A stretch of 64,000 bases of DNA from Acidovorax sp. A1169 (GTDB lineage Bacteria > Pseudomonadota > Gammaproteobacteria > Burkholderiales > Burkholderiaceae_C): contig NZ_JAUZDX010000005.1 in the NCBI RefSeq assembly GCF_030704685.1, forward strand, positions 124,001-188,000, given 5' to 3'. The notes beneath the pieces are model-generated. The model saw only the letters and a list, made by a program, of their open reading frames with translations. It ran no database searches and was not told where the DNA came from. The position numbers and the translations under genes were made by a program. Within the stretch, counting starts at the first letter, position 1. Every line of letters starts with the position of its first letter. Positions 34,104-42,938 of the stretch are shown here, piece after piece.

Positions 34104-35129
34104 CTATTGCGGCGCATTCGGTGGCTTGCGCTGACGTGCGCCCGGTGGGGCATGGGGCACGCGCGTCACGCGAAACCCCTTGGCGGCCATCAGGTCCGGC
34201 AGGCCCTCGGGGCCCACCATGTGCAGCACGCCGACGGCCGCGAACACCGCGTGGCCCGCCGCATGCTGCGCTGCGATGCCGGCGGCCAGGGCAGGGTTGC
34301 GGCCCTCCACGATGCGTGCGTAGTCGGCGCGGTCTTCGGCGGTCTTGAGGCAGTCGCACCAGTCGCCGTAGTGGCGCAAGGTTTCGAGCTGGCCGTCGGC
34401 CCAGGCACGTGTGAGGGTGGCAATGATTTTTCGGGCCTGCCCGCCTTCGAGCTGCCGCAGGCCCTCGTCCATGGTGCGAGCCACCTTGGCCGGGTCGTCC
34501 GACACCAGCAGCGCGATCTGCGCCTCGGCCGACTCCAGCGAGACGACCTTCTTGTCCATTGCGCGCGCCAGACCCGCGAGGAACAGGTCGATGCCATAGG
34601 CCGGATCGATCCCTGCGGTGCGCGCGGCCAGGCCGACCAGCGACATGAGCTGAATCTCCGGCCGCAGGCGCGCCAGCGCCGCATCGGCGCACAGCGCTTG
34701 GCTCTGCACGCGCAAGCGCCTGGCCAGGGGCTCGGGCAGGGGTGGCGTATTGGGGCCAGGCATCACGGCGGCGGCCAGCCCACCGGCGACCGCCGGGTCC
34801 ATCAGGTCTACCTCCAGCGCGATGCGGTCAGCACGCCGCAAGGCCTCGCGCACCGCAGGTCCGGGCAGCACCCAGCCGCGCTCGGCGGCATGGATGGTGC
34901 CGTAGAGCCAACTGGTGCGGCCGTCCTTCTCGATGCGCCAGAGCAGGCCGCGGTCGCGGTCGTCACGGCGGGCCGCCTCGGCATCGGCGGGGCCGATGGG
35001 GGTGGCGGCGGGTGGGCAGGCAGTGGCGTCGCTCTTGGCATGCACTACAAGGGCCGGCACCAGCAAGGCCAGACAGACAAGGCCTGCGCGCAGGCAGCGG
35101 CCTGGTGATGGCAAGAAAGGGCTGGGCAT
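34104..35129 (-). CDS. TraB/GumN family protein
   Basis: A 341-residue exported protein with an N-terminal signal (LRAGLVCLALLVPALVVHAK). The TraB/GumN fold is shown by TSWLYGTIHAAERGWVLPGP (GxxH motif), ADRIALEVDLMDPA, a GIDLFLAGLARAMDKKVVSL segment and the second signature FAAVGVLHMVGPEGLPDLMA. This superfamily is related to the erythromycin esterase/Tiki protease fold; the substrate in bacteria is not known. A hairpin repeat lies upstream. Confidence 0.88.
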   Translation of the reverse strand: MPSPFLPSPGRCLRAGLVCLALLVPALVVHAKSDATACPPAATPIGPADAEAARRDDRDRGLLWRIEKDGRTSWLYGTIHAAERGWVLPGPAVREALRRADRIALEVDLMDPAVAGGLAAAVMPGPNTPPLPEPLARRLRVQSQALCADAALARLRPEIQLMSLVGLAARTAGIDPAYGIDLFLAGLARAMDKKVVSLESAEAQIALLVSDDPAKVARTMDEGLRQLEGGQARKIIATLTRAWADGQLETLRHYGDWCDCLKTAEDRADYARIVEGRNPALAAGIAAQHAAGHAVFAAVGVLHMVGPEGLPDLMAAKGFRVTRVPHAPPGARQRKPPNAPQ

Positions 35130-35240
35130 ATCAATGGCCCAAGGTGTTCAAGGTGTTACGCATCGCCCACTGCTTGCAAAACTGGCGCGTCACATGCCAG
35201 TGCTCCCGCGCAAGGGCCGCCCCGCCGCGCTGGGAGCGTC

Positions 35241-35275
35241 CCCCTCCCGCATTGCGCAGCAATGCGAGAGAGGGG
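35241..35275. repeat. Intergenic hairpin repeat
   Basis: Perfect inverted repeat with outer arms CCCCTC/GAGGGG and inner arms CGCATTGC/GCAATGCG around GCA, in the 178-bp gap between the fumarylacetoacetase-family gene and the TraB gene. No T-tract follows on either strand, so it is a REP-like or attenuating hairpin rather than a clear terminator. Confidence 0.6.
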
Positions 35276-35307
35276 TGAAGGCGCGAAGCGACTCAGGGGG
35301 TGCATTC

Positions 35308-36315
35308 TCACCCCGGCTCCACGATGGCCTGGTCGATGGCGCCGAAGATGCTCGCGCCGTCCCGGCCCTTGACCTCGATGCGGATGGTGTCGCCGAACTT
35401 CATGAACTCGGTGCTGGGCTTGCCGTCCTGGATGGTCTCGATGCAGCGCTTTTCGGCAATGCAGCTGTAGCCCTTGGGCCACTCGGTGCGGCCGTTCTGC
35501 TCCACGCCCTTGTTGCTCACGGTGCCGCTGCCGATGATGGAGCCGGCGCGCACGTTGCGCGTCTTCGCCACGTGGGCGATGAGCTGGCCGAAGTGGAAGG
35601 TCATCTCGGGGCCGGCATCGCACATGCCGACCTTGCGGCCGTTCCAGGTGGACTGCACCACCAGGTCCAGCCGGCCGTGGTTCCAGGCGCCACCCAGCTC
35701 GTCGAGCGTCACGGCCACGGGGCTGAAGGCGGTGGCCGGCTTGCTCTGGAAGAAGCCGAAGCCCTTGGCCAGCTCGGCCGGGATCAGGTTGCGCAGGCTC
35801 ACGTCGTTGGCGACCATCACCAGGCGGATGCCGTCCAGCGCCTGCTCGGGCGTGGCACCCATCTTCACGTCGCCGGTGATGACCGCGATCTCGGCCTCGA
35901 AGTCGATGCCCATGGCCTCGCTGGGCACCACCACGTCATCGCAGGGGCCGATGAAGTCGTCGCTGCCGCCCTGGTACATCAGCGGGTCGGTATAGAAGCT
36001 CTCGGGCACCTCGGCATTGCGCGCCTTGCGCACCAGCTCCACGTGGTTGAGGTAGGCCGAGCCGTCGGCCCACTGGTAGGCGCGTGGCAGCGGGGCCATG
36101 CACTGGGCGGAGTCGAAGGGGAAGGCATGGCGCGCACGGCCGGCGTTGAGCTGGTCGTACACGTCTTGCAGCTGGGGCGAGAGGAAGCCCCAGTCGTCAA
36201 GCACCTGCTGCAGCTTGCTGGCAATGCCGGTCGCATAATGGGCCGTGCCCAGGTCGCGCGAAACGACGACCAGTTGGCCGTCGCGCGAGCCGTCTTTGTA
36301 AGTGGCTAGTTTCAT
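35308..36315 (-). CDS. Fumarylacetoacetate hydrolase family protein
   Basis: A 335-residue FAH-family enzyme that may cleave beta-diketo acids or act on an aromatic degradation intermediate. The N-terminal part (MKLATYKDGSRDGQLVVVSR) is typical of the longer FAH group. Metal-binding acidic residues are in GIDFEAEIAVITGDV, and VMVANDVSLRNLIPAELAKG with GSGTVSNKGVEQNGRTEW are conserved. The start at 36315 fits the family. A divergent IclR regulator is probably its controller, the usual layout for aromatic catabolic genes. Confidence 0.92.
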   Translation of the reverse strand: MKLATYKDGSRDGQLVVVSRDLGTAHYATGIASKLQQVLDDWGFLSPQLQDVYDQLNAGRARHAFPFDSAQCMAPLPRAYQWADGSAYLNHVELVRKARNAEVPESFYTDPLMYQGGSDDFIGPCDDVVVPSEAMGIDFEAEIAVITGDVKMGATPEQALDGIRLVMVANDVSLRNLIPAELAKGFGFFQSKPATAFSPVAVTLDELGGAWNHGRLDLVVQSTWNGRKVGMCDAGPEMTFHFGQLIAHVAKTRNVRAGSIIGSGTVSNKGVEQNGRTEWPKGYSCIAEKRCIETIQDGKPSTEFMKFGDTIRIEVKGRDGASIFGAIDQAIVEPG

Positions 36316-36419
36316 GGGGCAGAACCTCTGTCTCTGGAAGGTGGATGGCACAACCCTTGGCGAAAATTACGCTTGGGTAAATTGATTTAACTAAACAAAA
36401 CTACCAAATTTTAGTGCAC

Positions 36420-37202
36420 ATGGACAAAGAACGTGCAGGTATCCAGTCCGTGGAAGTCGGCTTTGCCTTGCTGGAAGGCCTCACCCATGCGCGAGGCCCG
36501 TTGATGCTCAAGGACGTGGCGGCCTCGGCCGGCATGAGTGCCGCCAAGGCCCACCGCTACCTTGTGAGTTTTCAGCGCCTGGGCCTGGTCACGCAGGATA
36601 GCCGCACCGCGCGCTACGACCTGGGCCCGGCGGCTCTCAAGCTGGGCCTGGCATCGCTGGCGCGGCTCGACGCGGTGCGACTGGCGCGCGAGCGCATGCC
36701 GGCCCTCATGGGAGACATCGGCCACACCCTGGCACTGGCGGTATGGGGCAACCATGGGCCCACCATCGTCCACTGGGAGGAGTCGCCCCAGGCCGTCACC
36801 GCCAACCTGCGGCTGGGCGACGTGATGCCCTTGCTGGCCTCGGCCACCGGCCGCTGCTTCGCCGCCCACCTGCCGCCCGAGGTGGCCGCCCCCCTGCTCA
36901 AGGAAGAACTGGCCCGCGCCAGCAAGATGCGCCGCACCGACCTGCCCACCACCATGGCCGAGGTGCAGACCATACTGGCCGAGGTGCGCGAGCGCGGCGC
37001 GGCGCGTGTGGTGGACACCCTGCTGCCCGGCATCGTGGGCTTCTGCGCGCCGGTGTTCGATGCCGACGGCCACCTGGAACTGGGCATCACCACGCTGGGC
37101 TCCATCGCCACCTTCGACCCCGAATGGGGCGGCGCCATCGACACCCCGCTGCGCGCCGCTGCGGGCCAGCTGTCGCGCGATCTGGGCGCGGGCTGCGCAT
37201 GA
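36420..37202 (+). CDS. IclR family transcriptional regulator
   Basis: A 260-residue IclR protein: HTH at ~8-70 (QSVEVGFALLEGLTHARGPL, VAASAGMSAAKAHRYLVSFQ, LGPAALKLGLASLARLD) and an effector domain (HTLALAVWGNHGPTIVHWEE, LLASATGRCFAAHLPPE, GFCAPVFDADGHLELGITTL). It faces the FAH-family gene across 104 bp that is clearly AT-rich compared with its surroundings and probably contains both promoters and the operator. Confidence 0.92.
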   Translation: MDKERAGIQSVEVGFALLEGLTHARGPLMLKDVAASAGMSAAKAHRYLVSFQRLGLVTQDSRTARYDLGPAALKLGLASLARLDAVRLARERMPALMGDIGHTLALAVWGNHGPTIVHWEESPQAVTANLRLGDVMPLLASATGRCFAAHLPPEVAAPLLKEELARASKMRRTDLPTTMAEVQTILAEVRERGAARVVDTLLPGIVGFCAPVFDADGHLELGITTLGSIATFDPEWGGAIDTPLRAAAGQLSRDLGAGCA

Positions 37203-37221
37203 CGCACGGGCAGCCCCGCTG

Positions 37222-38358
37222 ATGCCCCGGCGCGCGCTGATCGCCCTCACCGCGCTGGTGCTGGCGCTGCACTGGCTGCTGCTCCAAGGAGTGCCCCTGG
37301 TGTGGGACAGCCCGGCCGCTCCCTCAGGCAAGGTCTTCAGCACGCGCACCATTGCCGCCGCGCCCGTGGCGGCACCGGCCCCTTCAGCCACCCCTGCCAC
37401 CCCGCCCGCCGCACCGGCACCCGCCCCACGCAAGAGGCCGCCGCGCCCCACACCGGTTGCCGAAGCGCCCTCCACCGAGCCGCCAACGGCACCGCCGGAA
37501 CCTGTCGCCCCCCTCGAGCCCCCCATGGAGGTGGCGACCGCAGCGGTCGAACCGCCTGCTGCCACGCCCGAGCCTGCGGCCTCTGCCGCCGTGGCGGCAG
37601 AAGCCGCACCGGCCGCACCCGCGTCCACCCCGGTGGAGGTGAACCCCACGGCCGCCGGCATCGACATCGCCCCGCCCGGCAGCGGCACGGGCCAGAACGC
37701 CAGTGCCACGCCACCGCCGGTGCAGATTCCGCCTCCCGTGCGGCTGACCTACGAGGTCAAGGGACAGGCCAAGAAATTCGAATACACGGCCCGGGCCGAG
37801 CTGCTGTGGCAGCACGATGGCAGCCGCTACGAGGCGCGCCAGGAAGTGAGCGCCTTCCTCATCGGCTCGCGCACCCAGCGCAGCACGGGCCTGGTCAGCG
37901 CCCAAGGGCTGCAGCCCGAGCGCTTCGGGGACCGCTCGCGCAATGAGCAGGCCGCGCATTTCGACCATGCGCAGGGCCGCGTGACCTTCAGCGCCAACAC
38001 GCCGCAGGCCGCCATCGGCCCGGGTGCGCAGGACCGGCTGAGCATGTTCATCCAGCTGGCGGCCATGCTGGCGGCCGACCCGGCCCGCTACACCCCGGGC
38101 ACGCAGATCACGCTGACCACGGTGAGCGCGCGCAACGCCGACCGCTGGACCTTCAGCATCGAAGCCCCGGAGACCCTGAACCTGCCGGTAGGCGCCACCC
38201 CCACCCTCAAGCTGCTGCGCCTACCCCGGCGCGACTACGATCAGAAGGCAGAGCTGTGGCTGGCCCCGGGCCTGGGCTACCTGCCCGCGCGCATCAAGCT
38301 CACCCAGTCGAATGGCGACTTTGCGGACCTCTTGTTGCGCGGTAGTGAAAAGCCCTGA
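37222..38358 (+). CDS. DUF3108 domain protein with Pro/Ala-rich linker
   Basis: A 378-residue envelope protein. Residues 1-~28 are a basic start plus one hydrophobic helix (RRALIALTALVLALHWLLLQ), either signal or membrane anchor. Residues ~40-180 are almost entirely Pro, Ala, Glu and Thr, a flexible spacer like that of TonB-type proteins. From ~190 the DUF3108 beta-rich domain begins (RLTYEVKGQAKKFEYTARAE, FLIGSRTQRSTGLVSAQGLQ). Function unknown. The stop codon is the first base of a long hairpin stem. Confidence 0.82.
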   Translation: MPRRALIALTALVLALHWLLLQGVPLVWDSPAAPSGKVFSTRTIAAAPVAAPAPSATPATPPAAPAPAPRKRPPRPTPVAEAPSTEPPTAPPEPVAPLEPPMEVATAAVEPPAATPEPAASAAVAAEAAPAAPASTPVEVNPTAAGIDIAPPGSGTGQNASATPPPVQIPPPVRLTYEVKGQAKKFEYTARAELLWQHDGSRYEARQEVSAFLIGSRTQRSTGLVSAQGLQPERFGDRSRNEQAAHFDHAQGRVTFSANTPQAAIGPGAQDRLSMFIQLAAMLAADPARYTPGTQITLTTVSARNADRWTFSIEAPETLNLPVGATPTLKLLRLPRRDYDQKAELWLAPGLGYLPARIKLTQSNGDFADLLLRGSEKP

Positions 38359-38382
38359 GGCGCCGTAGGCCGTGGCGCCTCA
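38356..38382 (+). terminator. Hairpin at the end of the DUF3108 gene
   Basis: TGAGGCGCC (38356-38364) and GGCGCCTCA (38374-38382) are perfectly complementary around a 9-nt loop; the stem starts on the stop codon. No U-tract follows, so it may be an mRNA 3'-end stabiliser or weak terminator. Confidence 0.5.
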
Positions 38383-38583
38383 GCAGGCGGCCGGACCGGC
38401 CAAATGCCCGTAAGGATTGCACTCCCGCCGGTGTTGCGTTATCCCCACCGCCTGCGAAATACCCCTGCGGGGCCACCGCTTCGCACAATTCGTGAAATAC
38501 TGTTACCACGCAGGGCCAGCCCACAAGCCTTGAACTCTGCCGACCCGCTGTCATCTGACATTCATATCGACAAAGGGAACACG

Positions 38584-38880
38584 ATGCACATGCTCTACGA
38601 CTCCGAATCCTTTGTGGTGGTCCATATGCTGCCCGACGCCCGGGAGTCCGTTGGCCAGGCACTCAACGACACCGCACCACCCAAGCCCCAGCTGGCACGC
38701 CACGGCTTTGAAATCGTGGACAAGCGCTCGGGCAAGGAGGTGTACCTGGACGGATCGTGGGCCGAGATGTTCCAGCAGCAGATCCTGGCCTGGCAGCGCG
38801 ACACCCCGACGCAGGAAGAAGTGGAAGATGCCCTGGACCGCTATGCCGGCCTCGCGCAAAACCCCGTAGTCGTCCACTGA
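38584..38880 (+). CDS. DUF3567 family protein
   Basis: A 98-residue cytosolic protein of the DUF3567 family, conserved across Burkholderiales: MHMLYDSESFVVVHM at the start, then ARHGFEIVDKRSGKEVYLDG and SWAEMFQQQILAWQRDTPTQ, with a NPVVVH end. AAGGGA precedes the ATG by 6 bp. It is a stand-alone gene with about 200 bp upstream for its own promoter. Its role is not known. Confidence 0.88.
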   Translation: MHMLYDSESFVVVHMLPDARESVGQALNDTAPPKPQLARHGFEIVDKRSGKEVYLDGSWAEMFQQQILAWQRDTPTQEEVEDALDRYAGLAQNPVVVH

Positions 38881-38910
38881 CCCATCGGCGCTCACGGGCG
38901 CCAATGGCTG

Positions 38911-39978
38911 TCACTCAGCTGGATATATCCACCGGAACAGCGGTTCCACCAGGATCAGCACGGCAATAAGACGGCACACCTGGAAGGCCGTGACCACGGG
39001 CACGCCCAGCTGCAGCACCTTGGCCGTGATGGCCATCTCGGTGATGCCGCCCGGGGAGGTGCCCAGCAGCAGCGTCACCCAGGGCAGGCCCGTGCCCCAG
39101 GCCAGCACGGCGGCGAACAATGCGCAGATGCCCATGAGCCCCAGCGTGCCCACGGCCACGCTGGCCAGCCAGTGCGGCGCGGCGCGCAGAAAATCCGCCC
39201 GGAAGCGCACGCCCAAGCTGACCCCGATCACCAGTTGCGCGGCATTCACCAGCCACTGCGGCACGGCCGAGAAGCTGATGCCCGCCATGGCAAAGCCCAT
39301 GGACACCACCAGCGCACCCATGAACCAGGGGTTGGCCCGGCCCAGCTTGTCCATCGCCAGCGCGCCCGCACCCGTGAGCACGGCCATGAGTGCGAGACCG
39401 GGCCAGTCCACCACGCGCATGGCGGGTGGCAGGATGTCGATGCCGTGCAGGCCGCTCCACTGCAGGGCGAAGGGAATGGTCACGGTGACGATCAGCAGGC
39501 GCAGGCTGTGGCTGGCGGCCACAAGGTCGGTGCGCGCGTTCTCGCGCTCGGCCAGCAGGGTCATCTCCGACGCGGCGCCGATGGCCCCCGAGAAATAGCT
39601 GGTCGCACGCATCATGCTGGCCGGCACGCCGTGCATGCGCGGCGCATGCACCCGGTACAGCCAGGCGCCGAACAGCCAGCCCAGCACCAGCGCCCAGACG
39701 ATGCCCAGCGCAATCGCCCACCACAGGCCAGCCACCAGGCCCATGACCTGGGGCGTGAAATACAGGCCCAGCGCCGCGCCAATGGTCCACTGCCCCCCAT
39801 TGCGCAACGGCCCCCAGCTCTCGGTGGGCGCACCGGCGATGGACAGCAGCGAGGTGGCCAGCAGCGGCCCGATCATCCACGGCAGCGGGGTCTTGAGGGC
39901 GACGCAGGCGGCGGCCGCAGCCCAGGCCACTGCTAGGGTCAGCACCACACGGCTGGTGAATTGAAAATAAGTACGCAT
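38911..39978 (-). CDS. AbrB family membrane protein (ammonia monooxygenase-annotated transporter)
   Basis: A 355-residue integral membrane protein of the AbrB family with about ten hydrophobic segments arranged as two repeats (TPLPWMIGPLLATSLLSIAG in the first; NPWFMGALVVSMGFAMAGIS in the second), each followed by a similar helix pair. SPGGITEMAITAKVLQLGVP near the end is a conserved signature. Databases call it ammonia monooxygenase, but the sequence looks like a transporter-type protein. It follows the MocR-type gene on the same strand by 101 bp. Confidence 0.85.
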   Translation of the reverse strand: MRTYFQFTSRVVLTLAVAWAAAAACVALKTPLPWMIGPLLATSLLSIAGAPTESWGPLRNGGQWTIGAALGLYFTPQVMGLVAGLWWAIALGIVWALVLGWLFGAWLYRVHAPRMHGVPASMMRATSYFSGAIGAASEMTLLAERENARTDLVAASHSLRLLIVTVTIPFALQWSGLHGIDILPPAMRVVDWPGLALMAVLTGAGALAMDKLGRANPWFMGALVVSMGFAMAGISFSAVPQWLVNAAQLVIGVSLGVRFRADFLRAAPHWLASVAVGTLGLMGICALFAAVLAWGTGLPWVTLLLGTSPGGITEMAITAKVLQLGVPVVTAFQVCRLIAVLILVEPLFRWIYPAE

Positions 39979-40079
39979 ACGAAAGACGGGAACCTGCGAG
40001 TATCGCTTGCGCACGCGGATGCGCCCCAATGCCCAGCACTGCCCGTGGGGCATGGCAGGCATCGCACATGGCGGGGGGG

Positions 40080-41570
40080 TCACGCCCGGCGGGCGTCCCG
40101 TGCCAGTTGCGACAGCCGCTGCACGAGCGGCGCAAACAGCTCCACGGGCGTGTGGCCATAGCCCAGCACCAGGCCGTTGTCCTCGCGCCGGGGCTGCAGG
40201 GCAAAGGCCGACAGCGGCGCGGGCGCCATGCCGTGCCCGCGCGCTGCGGTAGCGATGGCCTGGTCCGGGTAAGCGGGCGGCAGGCGCAGCATGAGGTGCA
40301 TGCCGCAATGCCCGCCCTCGATGCCATGCGGCACCGTGAGGTGCTGCGCCAGCGCGGCGCGCAGCTGGTGCTGGCGCTCGCGGTACAGGCGGCGCATGCG
40401 GCCCAGGTGGCGGCTGAACTGGCCGCTGTCGATGAAGTCCGCCAGCGCCAGCTGGGCATGGCGCTGGCCGCCGCGCAGCATCTCGGCCAAGGGCAGGCGC
40501 ACGGCGGCCAGCACCGCCTCGGGCAGCACCACGAAGCCGATGCGCAGCGCGGGGAACATGGTCTTGCTGAAGGTGCCCACATAGAGCACCGGCGCACCAT
40601 CGGCCAGGCCCTGCATGGCGCCGATGGGCTCGCCCGCATGGCGGAACTCGCTGTCGTAGTCGTCCTCGATGATCCAGGCGCCATGGCGGCGCGCCTGCTC
40701 CATCAGCGCCAGCCGCCGCGCCACCGAAAGCACCGCCCCGCCCGGATACTGGTGCGAGGGCGAGGTATAGACCAGGCGCGGCGTGCGCGTGCGCCAATCG
40801 GCCTCGTCGGCCACGAGGCCCTGCGCATCCACCCGCAGCGGCAACGTGCGCAGGTCGCCCGCGTGCAGGGCCGATTGGGCGCCGCGGTAGCCGGGGTCTT
40901 CCACCCAGGCGGTGTCGCCCGGGTTGGTGAGCAGGCGCACGCACAGCACCAGGGCCTCCTGAGCGCCTTCGGTGATCACCACCTGCTGTGGCGTGCAGCG
41001 CACGCCCCGCGCCAGCGCCAGGTGGCGCGCGATGGCGGTGCGCAGCGCCATTTCGCCGAGCGGATCGCCATAGGCCAGGGCGGCAGGGCCGCCGTCGCGC
41101 ACCGCGCGGTCGAGCGCGCGGCGCCAGGCAGCAGATGGGAACTGCGAGAGTGCGGGCATGCCCGGGCTCAGCCAATGGGCCGGCCCCGGGCGCGCAGCCC
41201 TGGGCTGCATGAGCGCCAGGCGCGCGGCCGTGGCGGGAAGCTGTACGGCCGGCTGCGGGCCGGACGCGGCCACCGATGGCGACGACAGCGCTGCCACCCG
41301 TGTGCCCTGTCGGTCGGACTGCACATAGCCCTCGGCCAGCAGGTGCTCATACGCCGCCGTCACGGTATTGCGCGAGATGGCCAGGCCCTCGGCCAGGGCG
41401 CGCGACCCGGGCAGCAGGCTGCCGGCGGCCAGCCGCCCGTCCAGGATGGCCTGCCTCAGCCGCTGGAACAGCTGGCGCCGCAGGGGCGCGGCCCCCGGGC
41501 CGTGGTCCAGCGCCTGCTCCAGCAGGGTTGGGGGAACCGAGAGCGCGGCATCCATGAAAGCATCGGGCAT
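40080..41570 (-). CDS. MocR/PdxR-type PLP-dependent regulator
   Basis: A 496-residue fusion of a GntR winged helix (residues ~25-95: FQRLRQAILDGRLAAGSLLP, LAEGLAISRNTVTAAYEHLL, GYVQSDRQGTRVA) and an aminotransferase-like domain. PLP-site blocks are AQEALVLCVRLLTNPGDTAW, VYTSPSHQYPGGAVLSVARR and WIIEDDYDSEFRHAG, with the Schiff-base lysine in GTFSKTMFPALRIGF. MocR proteins usually control a divergent neighbour; here that is the GNAT gene. The start at 41570 is one of three closely spaced ATGs. Confidence 0.9.
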   Translation of the reverse strand: MPDAFMDAALSVPPTLLEQALDHGPGAAPLRRQLFQRLRQAILDGRLAAGSLLPGSRALAEGLAISRNTVTAAYEHLLAEGYVQSDRQGTRVAALSSPSVAASGPQPAVQLPATAARLALMQPRAARPGPAHWLSPGMPALSQFPSAAWRRALDRAVRDGGPAALAYGDPLGEMALRTAIARHLALARGVRCTPQQVVITEGAQEALVLCVRLLTNPGDTAWVEDPGYRGAQSALHAGDLRTLPLRVDAQGLVADEADWRTRTPRLVYTSPSHQYPGGAVLSVARRLALMEQARRHGAWIIEDDYDSEFRHAGEPIGAMQGLADGAPVLYVGTFSKTMFPALRIGFVVLPEAVLAAVRLPLAEMLRGGQRHAQLALADFIDSGQFSRHLGRMRRLYRERQHQLRAALAQHLTVPHGIEGGHCGMHLMLRLPPAYPDQAIATAARGHGMAPAPLSAFALQPRREDNGLVLGYGHTPVELFAPLVQRLSQLARDARRA

Positions 41571-41678
41571 GCGTGGCACCTTAAATTTTTCCTGATATGG
41601 CACTTTTCACAATACCACACCCAGTTTACCGTGCAACCTGCCCTTCCCTCTTTCATCAACCCAAAGGACACCTCCCGC

Positions 41679-42410
41679 ATGGCTTCCACCCTGAACGCCC
41701 ACCAGCAACCCGTCGGTTCCGCCCTGCCCGGATGGAGCGCACGCCCGCGCCCCGCACGCGACGTGATCGAAGGCCGGCACTGCCGCCTGGAACCCCTGGA
41801 CGCGGCGCGCCACGCCGCCCAGTTGCATGCTGCCTACGTGAAGGCCTCGGATGGCCGGGACTGGACCTACATGGCCGTGGGCCCGTTCGCCGACGAGGCG
41901 AGCTACCACACCCACTGCGCGCAGGCGGCGGCCAGCACCGACCCGCTGCACTACGCCGTGATCGACCAGCGCACCGACAAGGCCGTGGGCACGTTGGCGC
42001 TGATGCGCATCGACCCGGCCAACGGAGTGGTCGAGGTCGGGCATGTGATGTTCTCGCCGTTGCTCCAGCGCACACCGATCTCCACCGAGGCGCAGTACCT
42101 GCTGATGAAATACGTGTTCGCCGACCTGGGCTACCGGCGCTATGAATGGAAGTGCGACAGCCTGAACGGCCCCTCGCGCCAGGCGGCTGCGCGCCTGGGC
42201 TTCACGTTCGAGGGCGTCTTCCGTCAGGCCATCGTCTACAAGGGCCGCAACCGCGACACGGCCTGGTTCTCAATCGTCGACAACGAATGGCCTGTGATCA
42301 AAGCCGGCTTCGAGCGCTGGTTGGCAGCCGCCAATTTCGATGCACAGGGCGTGCAGCGCGCATCGCTCACGCAATTGCGCGCGGCCGGCCCGGTGGCCGC
42401 GACGGCATGA
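41679..42410 (+). CDS. GNAT acetyltransferase (RimJ/RimL-like)
   Basis: A 243-residue acetyltransferase of the RimJ/RimL-related type: VIEGRHCRLEPLDAARHAAQ, DKAVGTLALMRIDPANGVVE, EVGHVMFSPLLQRTPISTEA and YRRYEWKCDSLNGPSRQAAA, the last containing the conserved N-x-x-S-x-x-x-A of this group. AAAGGA lies 12 bp before the ATG. It is divergent from the MocR regulator and overlaps the hemerythrin gene convergently by 44 bp. Substrate unknown. Confidence 0.88.
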   Translation: MASTLNAHQQPVGSALPGWSARPRPARDVIEGRHCRLEPLDAARHAAQLHAAYVKASDGRDWTYMAVGPFADEASYHTHCAQAAASTDPLHYAVIDQRTDKAVGTLALMRIDPANGVVEVGHVMFSPLLQRTPISTEAQYLLMKYVFADLGYRRYEWKCDSLNGPSRQAAARLGFTFEGVFRQAIVYKGRNRDTAWFSIVDNEWPVIKAGFERWLAAANFDAQGVQRASLTQLRAAGPVAATA

Positions 42411-42936
42411 CCTGGCGCCTGGATGCCATCTCGCGCCCCATGGGGGCCAGGGCTTCGGGCGGCAGCAACTGCTGCACGGCCGGGTAGGCCGCGCCTTCTT
42501 CGTCTTCGATGTGGCGCGCATAGCGCAGGGCAAAGCGCTCCATTGCGGCCTCGTCCTCCGCGCTGAAGGCGCTGGCCTGGCCGTCCGCCAGGGCCTGCAG
42601 GGGCTGCCGCGCCGCCGCCCACTCGGCCACCATGTCCTGGTGGTCCTGCAGCAGGCGCTGCACCAAGGCCACCACTGCGGGCGACCCCTGGGCCAGCAGC
42701 GGCGGGAACACATGCAGTTCCTCGTCCTGGTGGTGCAGGGGCGCCGCGATGTCGAAGTAGCGCAGCACGTCGCGCGCCGCCTGCCGGGCGGATTCGTCGC
42801 TGCCCTGCAGCGCCACATGCGCGCGCAACCGGCCCAGCAGTGCCAGCGTGCGCTGCACCCGCTCGTGGCAGGCCTCGAGCATGGCAAAGGGCTCCTCGAA
42901 GCCCACGGCCGGGGTGTTGAAACCAGGAAGCGGCAC
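42367..42936 (-). CDS. Hemerythrin HHE domain protein
   Basis: A 189-residue four-helix HHE protein with the diiron-ligand pattern MLEACHERVQRTLALLG, FDIAAPLHHQDEELHVFPPL, LQDHQDMVAEW and ARHIEDEEGAAYPAV. Such domains bind oxygen, NO or iron. No ATG lies at the right place; the GTG at 42936 begins 2 bp after the nitroreductase stop and gives a family-like N-terminus, so the two are coupled. It is the last gene of a likely nrdJ-nitroreductase-hemerythrin transcript. Confidence 0.83.
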   Translation of the reverse strand: MPLPGFNTPAVGFEEPFAMLEACHERVQRTLALLGRLRAHVALQGSDESARQAARDVLRYFDIAAPLHHQDEELHVFPPLLAQGSPAVVALVQRLLQDHQDMVAEWAAARQPLQALADGQASAFSAEDEAAMERFALRYARHIEDEEGAAYPAVQQLLPPEALAPMGREMASRRQVMPSRPPGRPRAIA

Positions 42937-42938
42937 CG

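Noticed and set aside
38911..41175. 754-codon frame joining AbrB to upstream sequence
   Set aside because: The upstream half is an out-of-frame shadow of the MocR gene; AbrB begins at 39978.
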